Source: Actinomycetaceae bacterium (lineage in GTDB: Bacteria > Actinomycetota > Actinomycetes > Actinomycetales > Actinomycetaceae). Taken from it: a DNA stretch of 64,000 nucleotides. The notes below the pieces were generated by a model. That model did not search any database. It saw nothing but the letters and a program-made list of their open reading frames with translations, and was not told the origin of the DNA. Made by a program: the position numbers and the translations under genes. The stretch is from contig JAUMZK010000004.1 of assembly GCA_030528145.1 (NCBI GenBank), positions 62,001 to 126,000 on the forward strand, given 5' to 3'. Each line of letters starts with the position of its first letter. Within the stretch, counting starts at the first letter, position 1. Shown here in pieces: positions 45,501 through 54,391 of this stretch.

Positions 45501-46839
45501 TTACGGTACCGTCCAGAGCGCGTCCGTGCGACAAAAAGGTCTGGTCCAAGTGGCGGACATCAGCGCCACCGTAGGACAACTGTTGGGACTGGAACTGGAT
45601 CCAACCAAAGTGATGGGCGCCAAAGCCGAACTGGTAAACGCAGACCCCCACCTGATTCCCACACTGATTACCCAAAGTGAAAGGGCGACGGCGCTGCGGG
45701 CAGTGCGCGGTCCCAGTTTAAAGCTGATCGTCACCCTATTTTCCCTGACCATGCTGGTTTTAACGGTGGGGTCATGGCATCGCGCTGGCAGTCCCCTGCA
45801 CCGTTACTTGCGGCTTATTGGGCGGCTACATATTTATCAATGGTGGCGGAATTTTCGAGGACGCTGTCTACTGCCGCCGCCACTATGCCAAAAATTATTG
45901 CGTTTTTGGTTGTTGTTCCTGGGCGCACTGCCGTTGTCCGCCCTGCTGGCTTGCGCCCACTCGTGGTGGCAGAGTGCAGACCCAGGCGCGGCACTGACCC
46001 ACACGATGTTCGCCCTCGCCGCCCTGCTGAGCCTGGCGGCACTGATGATTTTCCGGAAAAATGCGGGTTTCACCCTCGCCGTATTCACTGCCGTCATCTA
46101 CAGCGTCGACGTCGCAGCAGGGGCGCGTGGCACCATGGACTCCCTGTTCGGTTTTAGTTCGCTGGTGGCGGCCCGCTTCTACGGCGCAAACAATGAAGTC
46201 TTTTCGCTGATGAGTGTCGGCTGGTTATTCGCCGCCGCCTGGTTAGCGTTACGATTCCAAGGAAAAGTGGTGCAATGTGCGGTGGCGACCATCTGCGTGG
46301 GCGTCCTCATTATTATCGACGGCGCCCCCACGTTAGGGGCAGATTTCGGCGGTATTTTGGCGCTCATTCCAGGTCTGGGGGTACTTTTGATGCTGCTCGG
46401 AAACGTGCGCATTCGTCCTCGAAATTTTGTGGCGCTGCTGGTCTTAGGCTTTGCGGTGGCATTGGTAATGTCCGTGGCGGACTGGTTGCGCCCACCCATG
46501 GAACGCACGCACATGGGCACTTTCATCCAGTCGGTTCTGGACGGACAACTGTCCAGCATTTTGGCCACCAAGCTGGGAATGAACCTGCATATTTTGGCCA
46601 CGTCAAACATGCTGTACGTGGTGTTGACCAGTATCGTGATTGTGTGGGCGTGGGCAAAATTCGTGAGGACGCCACTGCCGCAGTGGGCACGGTTTGCGTT
46701 TATTTCCTTGGTTGCGACCCAGGTTTGCGCCATGGTTATGAACGATAACGGGATTATTTTGCCGGCAGTTGCCGCGATGGTGGCGGTTCCGACTTTGACG
46801 GAGAGGCTGCTGCAGGGTACGAATACGACCCACAGTTGA
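42520..46839 (+). CDS. large internally duplicated membrane protein of unknown function
   Basis: A 1439-residue protein made of two homologous halves. Each half has a membrane start or linker, an extracytoplasmic alkaline-phosphatase-like domain (first about residues 50-330, second about 760-1060) and a polytopic membrane domain. Matching blocks in both halves are RFYGMGNTEFAI/RFYGANNEVFSL, GADFGGPPALI/GADFGGILALI, FRDPLKRTHIGRF/LRPPMERTHMGTF and MNDSGIMI/MNDNGIIL. An Asp/Ala/Arg-rich linker joins the halves. I cannot name the family or reaction. Its start lies 95 bases from the divergent murT, and a GT2 gene follows convergently, so envelope assembly is a reasonable inference. Confidence 0.8.
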   Translation: MRFTRNQVIAFVTTLAVAVALIIGGGLWIMRTHTDSASPADTAEAGTLADKPLVVIGVTGMRWQEGLRLPEGAMANLVARGCGQVSCPVDGWLTLGMGERQAGDRTHDCQSLPQFLRENPHAATNLSRAFAGSSRSVLTVGPGAAVALPGATHFDLPATTAGITQLLRTNPANFTLVDLGAVGKVPHVRNKLNPTPDDGFPKLDRTTAADATNKARQITEIVSALGPSKNYIIASLADSSDKAHLQAVVVRINNMTGYAKSGSLQRRALLQTSDLTQIILSENNLSSSPTMTGTKVWMGGGRLLSATHRAAYLTDFARKADVAVALQPAFFILWALAFAAAIALTRTRYGTTVGLVAAAMPVSSLLAGYIPTWRVAPTSTLVSVGLGLAGVGVLAIITVIVATRTAEYLKNNGFVRANPGILVGAATVGIYGTVIAVRAAIQLDSPTGTPTIAGNRFYGMGNTEFAIIAAAALLLAYYLRSSRACLVIGVTLVLVDGLAWMGADFGGPPALILGFTLCYCFIKGIRFKIRHALATLTLMVVTPVVLTAVDFFRDPLKRTHIGRFVVSVFNGDAGPIVQRKLHAALGTIVGSWLSVAVVLGIAALVAYLWWRYKGLLPRQWRQSGISVFATLGLATCMNDSGIMILVFGAVMFCALMLGGIAVPTGADAKIGARDDYESLAAARADAPVNAHVGARSGTDGCAGDGADGGRTAFPPSGRPRTLLWQGVCGALVIAILGAWAWSVPPGISHGKPLPPQKRPLYLVLTTEISWDRLTHRGGQSPLTSAPVRANLVPLPVSGRQCSLDAALALNAGQRLGRASVNTLTPDGSCPRLQPAGAGVLKNWQKYQQLQQAGSGHNTLGTLGDALKKSGKSVLAVGAIAPYVVAESNGHVPGKTITAPGLNAELTRLLQKPNNRADLVVIDANSHAQEVQDSPPPEDGEDDAANPPLIDTQIKRTQSVLSALPKQARVIVLSSSHWNHPQNLQTLALLGEDLPYGTVQSASVRQKGLVQVADISATVGQLLGLELDPTKVMGAKAELVNADPHLIPTLITQSERATALRAVRGPSLKLIVTLFSLTMLVLTVGSWHRAGSPLHRYLRLIGRLHIYQWWRNFRGRCLLPPPLCQKLLRFWLLFLGALPLSALLACAHSWWQSADPGAALTHTMFALAALLSLAALMIFRKNAGFTLAVFTAVIYSVDVAAGARGTMDSLFGFSSLVAARFYGANNEVFSLMSVGWLFAAAWLALRFQGKVVQCAVATICVGVLIIIDGAPTLGADFGGILALIPGLGVLLMLLGNVRIRPRNFVALLVLGFAVALVMSVADWLRPPMERTHMGTFIQSVLDGQLSSILATKLGMNLHILATSNMLYVVLTSIVIVWAWAKFVRTPLPQWARFAFISLVATQVCAMVMNDNGIILPAVAAMVAVPTLTERLLQGTNTTHS

Positions 46840-46890
46840 AGTTAGGTGAACCGGAATAGCGCCGATCTCGGCAGCCCCACCCCCAGCTGC

Positions 46891-47682
46891 TTATTTCGCG
46901 CGGTAGGGCGAATGCTGGGTTTGGGTGTGGGCAGCGTGGGCGTATTCTTCAGGACGCATATACCCGCCACCTAAACGCATACGAATAGTGGCAAAGAGGA
47001 CGTCCCGGTATTGTCCCAAGCGGTGCATGTGCCCGCGCATGTCCATACCGGTGGCACGGTGGGTGATATTGCAGGGCACTTCCAAAACAGTGAACCCCGC
47101 CCGCAACACCGCAATAGTCATGGCTGTTTCCACACCCCAGCCTTTTGCCAACGGCAAGGCGCTGTCGAAGGCTGCGCGGGTAATGCACCGTTGCCCGGAC
47201 AGGGGTTGAACCGGCAACCAACCGGTCGCCCGCGCAATTTCTGTGCGCGCCAAACCAGTAACAAAACCGTGCCCACCAGCACCTTCTTGGGGAGGCAGGT
47301 TGGCTATTGCCAGGTCGCAAGTTCTGGCAGCTACTTGTTCGATCAGTGCTGCACATTCCGTGGCGGACTCGCCTAAGTCGGCGTCGATGAACAAGAGAAG
47401 ATGGGGAGTTTCGCCCTCGGCGTCATGCATGGCTACCACGTTCGCACCGGTTTCCATGGCGCTGGCTTTACCCCGGTTGACCGTGTGGCGCACTGTGGCT
47501 GCCCCCGCGTGTCGGGCAACTTCTTGGGTTTTGTCTTGCGAACCGTCATCGACCACTACAATTAGGTCCGCCCCTGGCAGTGCTTTGCAGGCGCGCACTG
47601 TGGTCGCTATCCGATCCGCCTCGTCTTTCGCTGGAATAACAACCGCTACGTGTGAACGTCCCGTACGCTCAGCCGCCACCAT
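46891..47682 (-). CDS. glycosyltransferase family 2 protein
   Basis: A 263-residue soluble GT2 enzyme. Nucleotide-binding is in VAVVIPAKDEADRIATTV and LIVVVDDGSQDKTQE, the DxD-type metal site in LLLFIDADLGES, and the acceptor-side region in LSGQRCITRAAF. It resembles the glucosyl-3-phosphoglycerate synthase and polyprenyl-phosphate glycosyltransferase branches, but there is no membrane segment. It is convergent with the large membrane protein gene and 52 bases away. The acceptor is unknown. Confidence 0.85.
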   Translation of the reverse strand: MVAAERTGRSHVAVVIPAKDEADRIATTVRACKALPGADLIVVVDDGSQDKTQEVARHAGAATVRHTVNRGKASAMETGANVVAMHDAEGETPHLLLFIDADLGESATECAALIEQVAARTCDLAIANLPPQEGAGGHGFVTGLARTEIARATGWLPVQPLSGQRCITRAAFDSALPLAKGWGVETAMTIAVLRAGFTVLEVPCNITHRATGMDMRGHMHRLGQYRDVLFATIRMRLGGGYMRPEEYAHAAHTQTQHSPYRAK

Positions 47683-47818
47683 ATCTCCAAAAAATAGCCC
47701 GGTAATGCTTCACCACGAGTTTATTACTTTTCTTTTCTTTAATCTTCGTTTACTTTCGCTTCTTGAGTGTGGAATAGTGCGGAAACGTTGCCTCAGTCAT
47801 GTCCTGTACTGTTAACCC

Positions 47819-48745
47819 ATGAGCAAAAAGGCACGTAGGAAAAAGAAGTTTGCTGAACGCATGGCAAATATTGAGGCAAAAATCGCAGCCGGGAGCACCA
47901 CTGCGGCGGCGCAACCCTTCGCGGTTCCGTTCGTTGAACGCCCGTTTGCTGGTTTTGCGCGCGAAGTAGAACTGGTGGCAATGCGCGAACTTTTGCCCGC
48001 AGCCACGCTGAAAATGGTCACCACTGACGCTTATGGCGCCAAACCGGTCACGTTCGTGACCATGTTGCCACGTAACGCCCAGGCTTTAATTCACGAGGAC
48101 GGTACCACGCTGGTCGCCTTGAACACGCGCACCCGCAGCGGTAACGCCGCCCACGACCTGGCGGTCGTCCTCGAAAAAGTCCTGGAAATGACGGGACCAG
48201 CAACCGTGGAGGGGGTTGATACGCGCACGCCTGCCGCCGCTCTGACAGACATTATCGACCCGGCTGGCGTAGGAGAATTCCAGTTGCACCGGGATTTCGA
48301 GTTCTGGTTGGATTCTTCTTTGGAACGCACCGCGGAAGTTGAAGACGCTATTGCCCAGTCGCGCGAAGGTATCGTGCCTATGGGCGAAGTGCCGGGCGCG
48401 AAGGGCGCCTACTGGGCCATTATGAACGCGCCGTTTTTGCGCTGGATTTTGGGCGAGGACGAAGACGCGGCTTGGGATGCTCTGGCCCGGTTGCAGGCGG
48501 CGAACCAACTGCACATTGGCGAAGGCACCAAATTTATTGGGGCGTTCCGGGCGTGCGGCTTGGTGGCGCCGGTGTTTGAAATGCCCACGGAAATGGGCAA
48601 TGAGGAAACTTTGAGTGCCGATTTAGCTGAACCAGTAGCAGCACTGCGGGATGCTTACCAGGCAGCATTGCAAGGCGAAGCGCTGAACGCGCAGCAGCGG
48701 CGTGCCCGCGCGGGTCTGGTTTCGCGGCAGGTATCTTTGCGGTAG
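47819..48745 (+). CDS. DUF5926 family protein
   Basis: A 308-residue actinobacterial protein. The start is strongly basic (MSKKARRKKKFAERMANIE). The body has PFAGFAREVELVAMRELLPAATLKM, VTMLPRNAQALIHEDGTTLVALNTRTRSGNAAHDLAVVL and GAKGAYWAIMNAPFLRWILGEDED, which match the DUF5926 pattern as I remember it. The function of the family is unknown. No membrane segment is present. Its promoter should lie in the 136 bases between it and the divergent GT2 gene. Confidence 0.82.
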   Translation: MSKKARRKKKFAERMANIEAKIAAGSTTAAAQPFAVPFVERPFAGFAREVELVAMRELLPAATLKMVTTDAYGAKPVTFVTMLPRNAQALIHEDGTTLVALNTRTRSGNAAHDLAVVLEKVLEMTGPATVEGVDTRTPAAALTDIIDPAGVGEFQLHRDFEFWLDSSLERTAEVEDAIAQSREGIVPMGEVPGAKGAYWAIMNAPFLRWILGEDEDAAWDALARLQAANQLHIGEGTKFIGAFRACGLVAPVFEMPTEMGNEETLSADLAEPVAALRDAYQAALQGEALNAQQRRARAGLVSRQVSLR

Positions 48746-48979
48746 CGTGACGCCGCGTTAGCGCAGTTGTTTGCGTTCACATATATCAGATAATTCTATT
48801 TCGAGGACGGCACTGGGACAGCATGCCAAAGCACAGTCCCCGGTGACGTCCTCTAAAACTGCCAGCGAAACGCGCATCACCAGCGTCTTTACCTTAGATT
48901 CGCGTCGGCAGGAATATGCCTTGTGAAATGTGCGCGTGTTTCACGGGAAACACGGGGTCAAAAAAGGCAAAATGGAAGT

Positions 48980-50647
48980 ATGCATGATCGAGCAGGAACT
49001 AAAGCATTACCAAGCGACCTCATCAATGTTGATGAACTACTGAGCGCATACTATGAAACCGAACCGGACCCGGACAATCCCGCCCAACAGGTGATTTTTG
49101 GCACTTCTGGGCATCGGGGTTCTTCATTAGATGGCGCCTTTAACGAGGCTCACATTGTCGCCACCACTGCCGCGATAGTTGAATACCGGGCGGCGCAAGG
49201 CATCGATGGTCCTCTGTTTATTGGGCGGGACCCGCATGCTCTTTCAGAACCAGCATGGCGCAGCGCCCTCGAAGTGCTGACCGCCGCAGGCGTCACCGTG
49301 TACGTGGATTCGCGCGCGTCCTACACGCCTACTCCGGCAGTTTCACACGCAATATTACGGGCAAACGGAGCACCGGGGGCATTACGGCAGACCGGGCCGG
49401 GGCTGGCTGATGGTATTGTGGTCACCCCCAGTCACAACCCGCCACGCGACGGTGGGTTCAAATACAACCCACCCCACGGAGGTCCGGCTGATACCAACGC
49501 CACCGGACCTATCGCCAAACGTGCCAACGAACTACTGGATAGTTGGCGTAAAATCCCCAGGTTGCGCGGCGACTCGCTGTGGCAAAGCCCGTATATAAAG
49601 CATTATGACTACCTCGGGAACTATGTCAAAGACCTGGAAAACATTATTGATATTGATGCTATTCGCCAGGCGGGCATCCGCATTGGTGCGGACCCAATGG
49701 GTGGGGCCAGTGTCGACTATTGGGCGGCAATTGGGGAAAAGTACGGTTTGGAACTGACTGTGGTCAACCCGAATGTGGATCCCACTTGGTCTTTCATGAC
49801 TTTGGACTGGGACGGAAAAATTCGTATGGACTGTTCCAGCCCCAATGCGATGGCTTCCTTGGTGGAAAACATGAAACCAACCCCTTCGGGACGCACCGCC
49901 TATGATGTGGCTACGGGAAATGATGCGGATTCGGACCGTCACGGTATCGTCACTCGCGATGGGTTGATGAACCCTAACCATTTTCTCGCGGTCGCCATCG
50001 AGTACCTATTCACACACCGACCGGGGTGGAGCCACAGCGCGGCGGTAGGGAAAACCCTAGTGTCGTCCTCGTTAATTGACCGCGTAGTAGCCAGCATGGG
50101 GCGCAACTTGGTGGAAGTACCAGTCGGGTTCAAATATTTTGTCTCTGGACTGATAGGCGGCAGCGTTGGTTTTGGGGGTGAAGAATCGGCGGGTGCCTCC
50201 TTCTTGCGCAAGGACGGCAGCGTGTGGACCACTGACAAGGACGGCATAATTATGTGCCTGTTGGCAGCCGAAATTATGGCAGTGACAGGGAAGACTCCCA
50301 GCGCGTTGCATCGCGAACAAGTGGAGCGGTTTGGCGAATCCGCGTATGCGCGCATCGATGCTCCTGCCACTAAGGCGCAAAAGGCGAAGCTGGCGAGGCT
50401 GTCCCCCGCTGACGTGACTGCCACGGAGTTGGCGGGTGAGCCAATTGTCGCGAAACTGGTGGACGCGCCGGGTAACGGGGCAGCTATTGGTGGTTTGAAA
50501 GTTAGTACTGAGGACGCCTGGTTTGCTGCCCGCCCTTCGGGTACCGAGGACGTCTACAAGATTTACGCCGAATCTTTCCGGGGGGAAGAGCACTTGCGCC
50601 AGGTCCAAACCGAAGCTAAAGCGGTAGTTGACCAGGCACTAAGTTAG
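48980..50647 (+). CDS. pgm: phosphoglucomutase (alpha-D-glucose phosphate-specific)
   Basis: A 555-residue phosphohexomutase that interconverts glucose 1- and 6-phosphate. The phosphoserine loop is [24 protein letters not shown], the metal loop NDADSDRHG, the sugar loop [11 protein letters not shown], and the phosphate-binding end [10 protein letters not shown]. The start at 48980 gives [25 protein letters not shown], the standard beginning of this family; the frame itself extends to 48923 with no homology-like sequence. Two GAGGACG motifs lie close together near its 3' end (50510 and 50548). Confidence 0.96.
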   Translation: MHDRAGTKALPSDLINVDELLSAYYETEPDPDNPAQQVIFGTSGHRGSSLDGAFNEAHIVATTAAIVEYRAAQGIDGPLFIGRDPHALSEPAWRSALEVLTAAGVTVYVDSRASYTPTPAVSHAILRANGAPGALRQTGPGLADGIVVTPSHNPPRDGGFKYNPPHGGPADTNATGPIAKRANELLDSWRKIPRLRGDSLWQSPYIKHYDYLGNYVKDLENIIDIDAIRQAGIRIGADPMGGASVDYWAAIGEKYGLELTVVNPNVDPTWSFMTLDWDGKIRMDCSSPNAMASLVENMKPTPSGRTAYDVATGNDADSDRHGIVTRDGLMNPNHFLAVAIEYLFTHRPGWSHSAAVGKTLVSSSLIDRVVASMGRNLVEVPVGFKYFVSGLIGGSVGFGGEESAGASFLRKDGSVWTTDKDGIIMCLLAAEIMAVTGKTPSALHREQVERFGESAYARIDAPATKAQKAKLARLSPADVTATELAGEPIVAKLVDAPGNGAAIGGLKVSTEDAWFAARPSGTEDVYKIYAESFRGEEHLRQVQTEAKAVVDQALS

Positions 50648-50899
50648 CCGCAGATAAATGGGGCGGGCAAATGCTGGTACGCGTAGTAGGTTGCTACGAA
50701 AAATGCTGGAAACTGCCCGTTTCTCCCTATTTTCTGGGCTTTTGGCGTACTGATCCTAACGGCCCTGCCGGCATGCGCCGGTGGGGTCATTTCGGCACCC
50801 GCGTTCTGTCGGATTTGGCTTCTGTACTCTACCATGGGCTTTTGGCACGGCTCATGGCACGGCTCGCAACGCTCGTTTCGCAACGTTTGCGATATGCCG

Positions 50900-51610
50900 C
50901 TAGTTGTGTATGGGGCAGGCAATGCCCAGTTCGCTCAGGGCAATACTGGCTTTGCCGTCCTCGCCCAGCATTGGTGTGAAGTCACTGAGGTCGACTACTG
51001 CGTCTTCTAGTCCTATTGCACGCAGCAGGAAGTTTTGTACGGACAGTATGATGTATTCACGGGCAACGGGTTCGGTTGGGAGGGGACGCCCCGCCAGGGT
51101 GGCATGGTACAAGCTAATCAGTATGTCCACGTTTTGTGCCGGTATGGTACCACTGGCTATCAGTTGGTCAAAGAGGCTACGCAGTATTTGTTCGATGCGG
51201 GCACCATGTACATGCAGTTTGCGTCCAGTTTCGCTACTGACTACGCGGCGCAGGTCACGACCGGGTGCCAGCCGGTAGGTGGCACCTAGTTCCAGTTGGC
51301 TGCGAATGTACACGCGGATGCCCACAGCGGGGTCTTTCACGTCGGCGAGGGCGCTTTCTAGGGTTTGGGTGTAGTGGTGGGTTTCGTGTTCGATAAATTC
51401 TAGTAGCAGGGCTTCTTTGTCGGGGAAGTGGTTGTAGACGGCAGTGCGTCCAACCCCAGCGGCTTTGGCTATTTCTGCCATTGTGAGCGATTCGAAGGCG
51501 CGTTGTGCCAACAGTTTCGCGAGGGCTTCAAACAGCTGTTCGCGGACTTTTTCGCGGTGTTCGCTGAGGTTTGTTCCTATTATTTTTGGCACTTTTCCAT
51601 TCTGCCACAT
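50900..51610 (-). CDS. TetR/AcrR family transcriptional regulator
   Basis: A 236-residue repressor-type protein. The helix-turn-helix lies at residues 25-70: LFEALAKLLAQRAFESLTMAEIAKAAGVGRTAVYNHFPDKEALLLEFI. The C-terminal ligand domain is variable. It lies three bases upstream of... the NUDIX gene's stop side is on the same strand, with the NUDIX gene transcribed first and this gene 3' of it, so they may share one transcript. The effector and targets are unknown; TetR proteins usually regulate themselves or a neighbour. Confidence 0.9.
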   Translation of the reverse strand: MWQNGKVPKIIGTNLSEHREKVREQLFEALAKLLAQRAFESLTMAEIAKAAGVGRTAVYNHFPDKEALLLEFIEHETHHYTQTLESALADVKDPAVGIRVYIRSQLELGATYRLAPGRDLRRVVSSETGRKLHVHGARIEQILRSLFDQLIASGTIPAQNVDILISLYHATLAGRPLPTEPVAREYIILSVQNFLLRAIGLEDAVVDLSDFTPMLGEDGKASIALSELGIACPIHN

Positions 51611-51612
51611 TG

Positions 51613-52182
51613 TTATGACGCATTGTCATTTTCTGTCGATTTTTGGAGGGCGGCGATTATTGGCAGGTCGGGTTCTAACCAGTTGGCGGCGGGCGCGCCC
51701 GCAAGTGGCAGCCAGGTTAGTTCCAGGTGTGCGCTGGTTTTCTGAGGACGCCCGCTGGCGATTTCGGCTACCCATACGCGCATGGTTTTCCCTCCGGGCA
51801 GCGGCCAGGTGGCGGGTGTTTGGGAGGGTGAACAGACGGTCGTGTTTGCTACCTCTGCCTCGGCGTTTGCTTCGCTGGCGAGGACGGTGGGCACGGTTGT
51901 GGCGGTTTCTGTGGTTTTGGGCGGGGTTTTGGGGTATGTGGGGGTGATTGGGGGCGGTGGGGTGATTTCTTGGTGGATGCGGACAGTGATGTTTAGTTCT
52001 TCGGCGATTTCGCGGTGGAGGGCGGATGTGGGCGTTTCGTGTGTTTGTTGTTTGCCGCCGGGTAGTTCCAGTTTTCCGCGGAGTTCGGGCGGGTAGGCGC
52101 GGGCAGCCGCGAGTATTTTGGTGGGGTTTTTGGGATCGTCTACTATGGCGGCTGCAACTATGTGGTTAGTATCTGTGGGCAT
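51613..52182 (-). CDS. NUDIX hydrolase, MutT-like
   Basis: A 189-residue NUDIX protein starting MPTDTNHIVAAAIVDD. The NUDIX box is complete: GGKQQTHETPTSALHREIAEELNI (written as the conserved G...E...RE..EE). The position after the first strand and the ELPGGK start fit MutT-type (8-oxo-)dGTP or nucleotide pyrophosphohydrolases. An insertion of about 60 residues (ITPPPPITPTYPKTPPKTTETATTV...) between box and C-terminal strands is unusual and Pro/Thr-rich. The frame continues upstream through the tRNA-Gly region to 52434, which cannot be coding, so 52182 is preferred. Confidence 0.85.
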   Translation of the reverse strand: MPTDTNHIVAAAIVDDPKNPTKILAAARAYPPELRGKLELPGGKQQTHETPTSALHREIAEELNITVRIHQEITPPPPITPTYPKTPPKTTETATTVPTVLASEANAEAEVANTTVCSPSQTPATWPLPGGKTMRVWVAEIASGRPQKTSAHLELTWLPLAGAPAANWLEPDLPIIAALQKSTENDNAS

Positions 52183-52347
52183 GTTTCTATTATGAGGGCG
52201 GTTGGCGGGTTTGGGTTTGGGTTTTCGATGACGCGGGAGCACTGGTGGACCGGATGGTTTGGTGCATGGTTTTGTGGTGGGCGCGCCCGCAAGTGGTTGA
52301 CCGGTTTGGGTGTGGGCGGATTTTCTTGTTACGATGGGGAGGTTCTT

Positions 52348-52418
52348 GCGGGTGTAGTTCATCGGTAGAACGACAGCTTCCCAAGCTGTAGAGGCGGGTT
52401 CGACTCCCGTCACCCGCT
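52348..52418 (+). tRNA. tRNA-Gly (anticodon CCC)
   Basis: A 71-base tRNA. GCGGGTG (52348-52354) pairs with CACCCGC (52411-52417), discriminator T at 52418, and CCA is encoded at 52419-52421. The anticodon loop TTCCCAA lies in the stem CAGC...GCTG, and the T-arm is CGGGTTCGACTCCCG. The composition and gene content change sharply just downstream, so the tRNA marks an island boundary. Confidence 0.97.
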
Positions 52419-52423
52419 CCATT

Positions 52424-52460
52424 AGGACGCTCATTTTGATACAAAGTGAGCGTCCTTTTT
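52424..52460 (+). terminator. intrinsic terminator of tRNA-Gly
   Basis: AGGACGCTCA (52424-52433) pairs perfectly with TGAGCGTCCT (52447-52456), followed by a run of five T ending at 52460. Confidence 0.9.
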
Positions 52461-52753
52461 GCTGCTCCGGAAAGCAGCATTCCCCCTTGTGATACTGGGC
52501 TTACGTGAGGGTTTTGCTTTTCTGAAGTTGTTGGATAAGAAAGGAACCAGCAATTTTAACAGCGCCTGACTTTTCTTCAGCTGTGGCTTCGATCCTCTGC
52601 TAAAAAGTATCGTAGGCGCGAAAAGGTTTGGTTAGCGCTAAACGCTTCTTAACCAACCTGAGAACAGGGCGGCAATGGAGGAGGACCTGCTTCTCCCCGA
52701 GGCTGAGAGTCATCGGATATCATTTGCGCTCTCAGCCTCTAGAAGCCGCTAGC
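52461..52753. other. junction region between tRNA-Gly and the defence operon
   Basis: About 290 bases without a gene. A hairpin lies at the right end (52699-52749, given separately). I looked for a repeat of the tRNA-Gly 3' end within 52420-64000, as expected for a tRNA-integrated element, and saw none. An integrase gene is also not visible here. Confidence 0.5.
52699..52749 (-). terminator. hairpin at the end of the defence operon
   Basis: GAGGCTGAGAG (52699-52709) pairs perfectly with CTCTCAGCCTC (52739-52749) around a 29-base loop, starting five bases after the methylase stop codon. The stem is strong, but there is no long T-run, so termination is likely but unproven. Confidence 0.6.
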
Positions 52754-54391
52754 CTAATCTTCGCCGCTGTCATCTGCATTTTCGATTAGTCCGATGAGTG
52801 GGGAGTTCAAGATTGGTTTCCGGTCTTCTGGCGTACCTATGTTTTGCCAGGCTTTCAGTGCCTCATTTTGGGCTTTGACCCAAGCCATAACGTTCTTGTT
52901 AATTGAATCAATATCGTCGTCAACTCGTAGCTTAAGGTCCTCAATTTGGCCAATTGAAAGCTTTCCGTAGGATGTTCCTCCGGCATTAATCCACATCTGA
53001 ATCCGGGTTTCTTCCCTTCTTAGCGCGTAAAAAAGCCACCCGGCTGGATATTTTTTGTTAGTAGCGCGCACAACAGCAACACCATCCTTGATACCCACTA
53101 GGTTGTCGTCTCCGTCTAGAACTAGGCCAACGTTCCTGCGTTCTGGACGGACAAGACCGACCATAATGTCATACTGTTTGATTGGGTAACAGGTCGAGGC
53201 TTTTCTTTGCGCAATATGCCAACCACGCTCAGGGTCACCAGGACTGACGATTCCCTCAACTGCGCGAATGTTTTGTCCTTCGATTGGTCTGAAAAATTCT
53301 GACTTATTTTTTTCGTCGCTGACACGAACACTGGTTGTAATGACCTTTGCAATGTCTCCTAAACGCACTACTTTGGGGTCAGAATCTAAGCTATGCATCA
53401 GTTGAACAGCTCGAGGAACTAACCTTCTCGGCTTCATGTCTAAATCAGGATGGTTGAGGATGTCCCTGAGATGTGCCCCCTCCCATTGGCTATTAGTCAT
53501 TGCCTTGAATGACGCGTACTCGTCTAAAACTCTGTTGAAATCCGAGTCGAGGATAGGATCATTGTCTTCATCGTGAAGAATGAGACCGGTCTCTGGGTCT
53601 TGCTGAGGGGTGGCGGAGAAATCGCCTGATAATTTGTACCCTACTTTTCGAACCATGGAAGCGTATACCTTATGCCCGGGATCAGCGTTTTCTGTATCCT
53701 TCTTTTCAAGCACCAAGATATTGGAACGAAGATCTGCGTCCGACTTAACGAACATTCTTCGAGGAAGTTCGACCAGCGCGTGGACAATGAAGTGGTCAAG
53801 GATCCACTTCCTTAAATACTTATATCTGGCTCCGGAAAGATACCCTTCAGGCAAGATAATGCCTAGCCTTCCACCGTCGACGAGCATCTTCCAGCATCGT
53901 TCAATGAACAATATTCCTAGTTGCTGACTTGGCAGAACCTCATCTGTTCTGGAGAGTAGACCACTATCGTCTTCTTCCCATTTGTATCCGAGGTCGTAAG
54001 CTTTCAGAACCGATTCCCTTTTTTCCAGTGTCCGGGATCCAAACGGTGGATTACAGAAAGCCACGTTCATCTCAGCTTCCCATAATTTGTGGTTTTCAAT
54101 CGAGTCAGCACGCTTGAGGCCAGTTTGTCCGTCTTTGTTCAGGATCATGTTGACTATGGCCAGCTCAAAAGCAGACTGGTTTCGGTCGATATCAAAAAGA
54201 CGTTGATGAATGTCATCATCATGTTTTCTTTCGGCAAGCGCTGCTGCCAAGAAATCTCCAGTTCCCATGGCTGGGTCTACTACCTTGTCGGTTATCCCCA
54301 CTCCAACCATCTTGACTACGGTTTCTATGAGACTGATGGGAGTGAAATACTGAGACAGCTCCTTTTTGAATACCGCAGGGACAAAACTCAT
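52754..54391 (-). CDS. N6-adenine DNA methyltransferase with specificity-like C-terminus (type I/IIG-like)
   Basis: A 545-residue protein. SQYFTP (residues 13-18) and the AdoMet motif VVDPAMGTGDFL (37-48) with the catalytic NPPF (114-117) define an HsdM-type gamma-class N6-adenine methylase. From about residue 330 the sequence resembles a target-recognition domain: VVRLGDIAKVI, QYDIMVGLVRPERRN, YGKLSIGQIEDLKLRVDDD. So M and S functions appear joined in one chain. The start overlaps the upstream nuclease-like gene by ATGA. It protects host DNA by methylating a target I cannot predict. Confidence 0.88.
   Translation of the reverse strand: MSFVPAVFKKELSQYFTPISLIETVVKMVGVGITDKVVDPAMGTGDFLAAALAERKHDDDIHQRLFDIDRNQSAFELAIVNMILNKDGQTGLKRADSIENHKLWEAEMNVAFCNPPFGSRTLEKRESVLKAYDLGYKWEEDDSGLLSRTDEVLPSQQLGILFIERCWKMLVDGGRLGIILPEGYLSGARYKYLRKWILDHFIVHALVELPRRMFVKSDADLRSNILVLEKKDTENADPGHKVYASMVRKVGYKLSGDFSATPQQDPETGLILHDEDNDPILDSDFNRVLDEYASFKAMTNSQWEGAHLRDILNHPDLDMKPRRLVPRAVQLMHSLDSDPKVVRLGDIAKVITTSVRVSDEKNKSEFFRPIEGQNIRAVEGIVSPGDPERGWHIAQRKASTCYPIKQYDIMVGLVRPERRNVGLVLDGDDNLVGIKDGVAVVRATNKKYPAGWLFYALRREETRIQMWINAGGTSYGKLSIGQIEDLKLRVDDDIDSINKNVMAWVKAQNEALKAWQNIGTPEDRKPILNSPLIGLIENADDSGED

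Noticed and set aside
52183-52434. N-terminal extension of the NUDIX gene through the tRNA-Gly region
   Set aside because: The extra frame covers the complement of tRNA-Gly and has a Pro/Lys/Arg-rich translation; the NUDIX fold starts at 52182.
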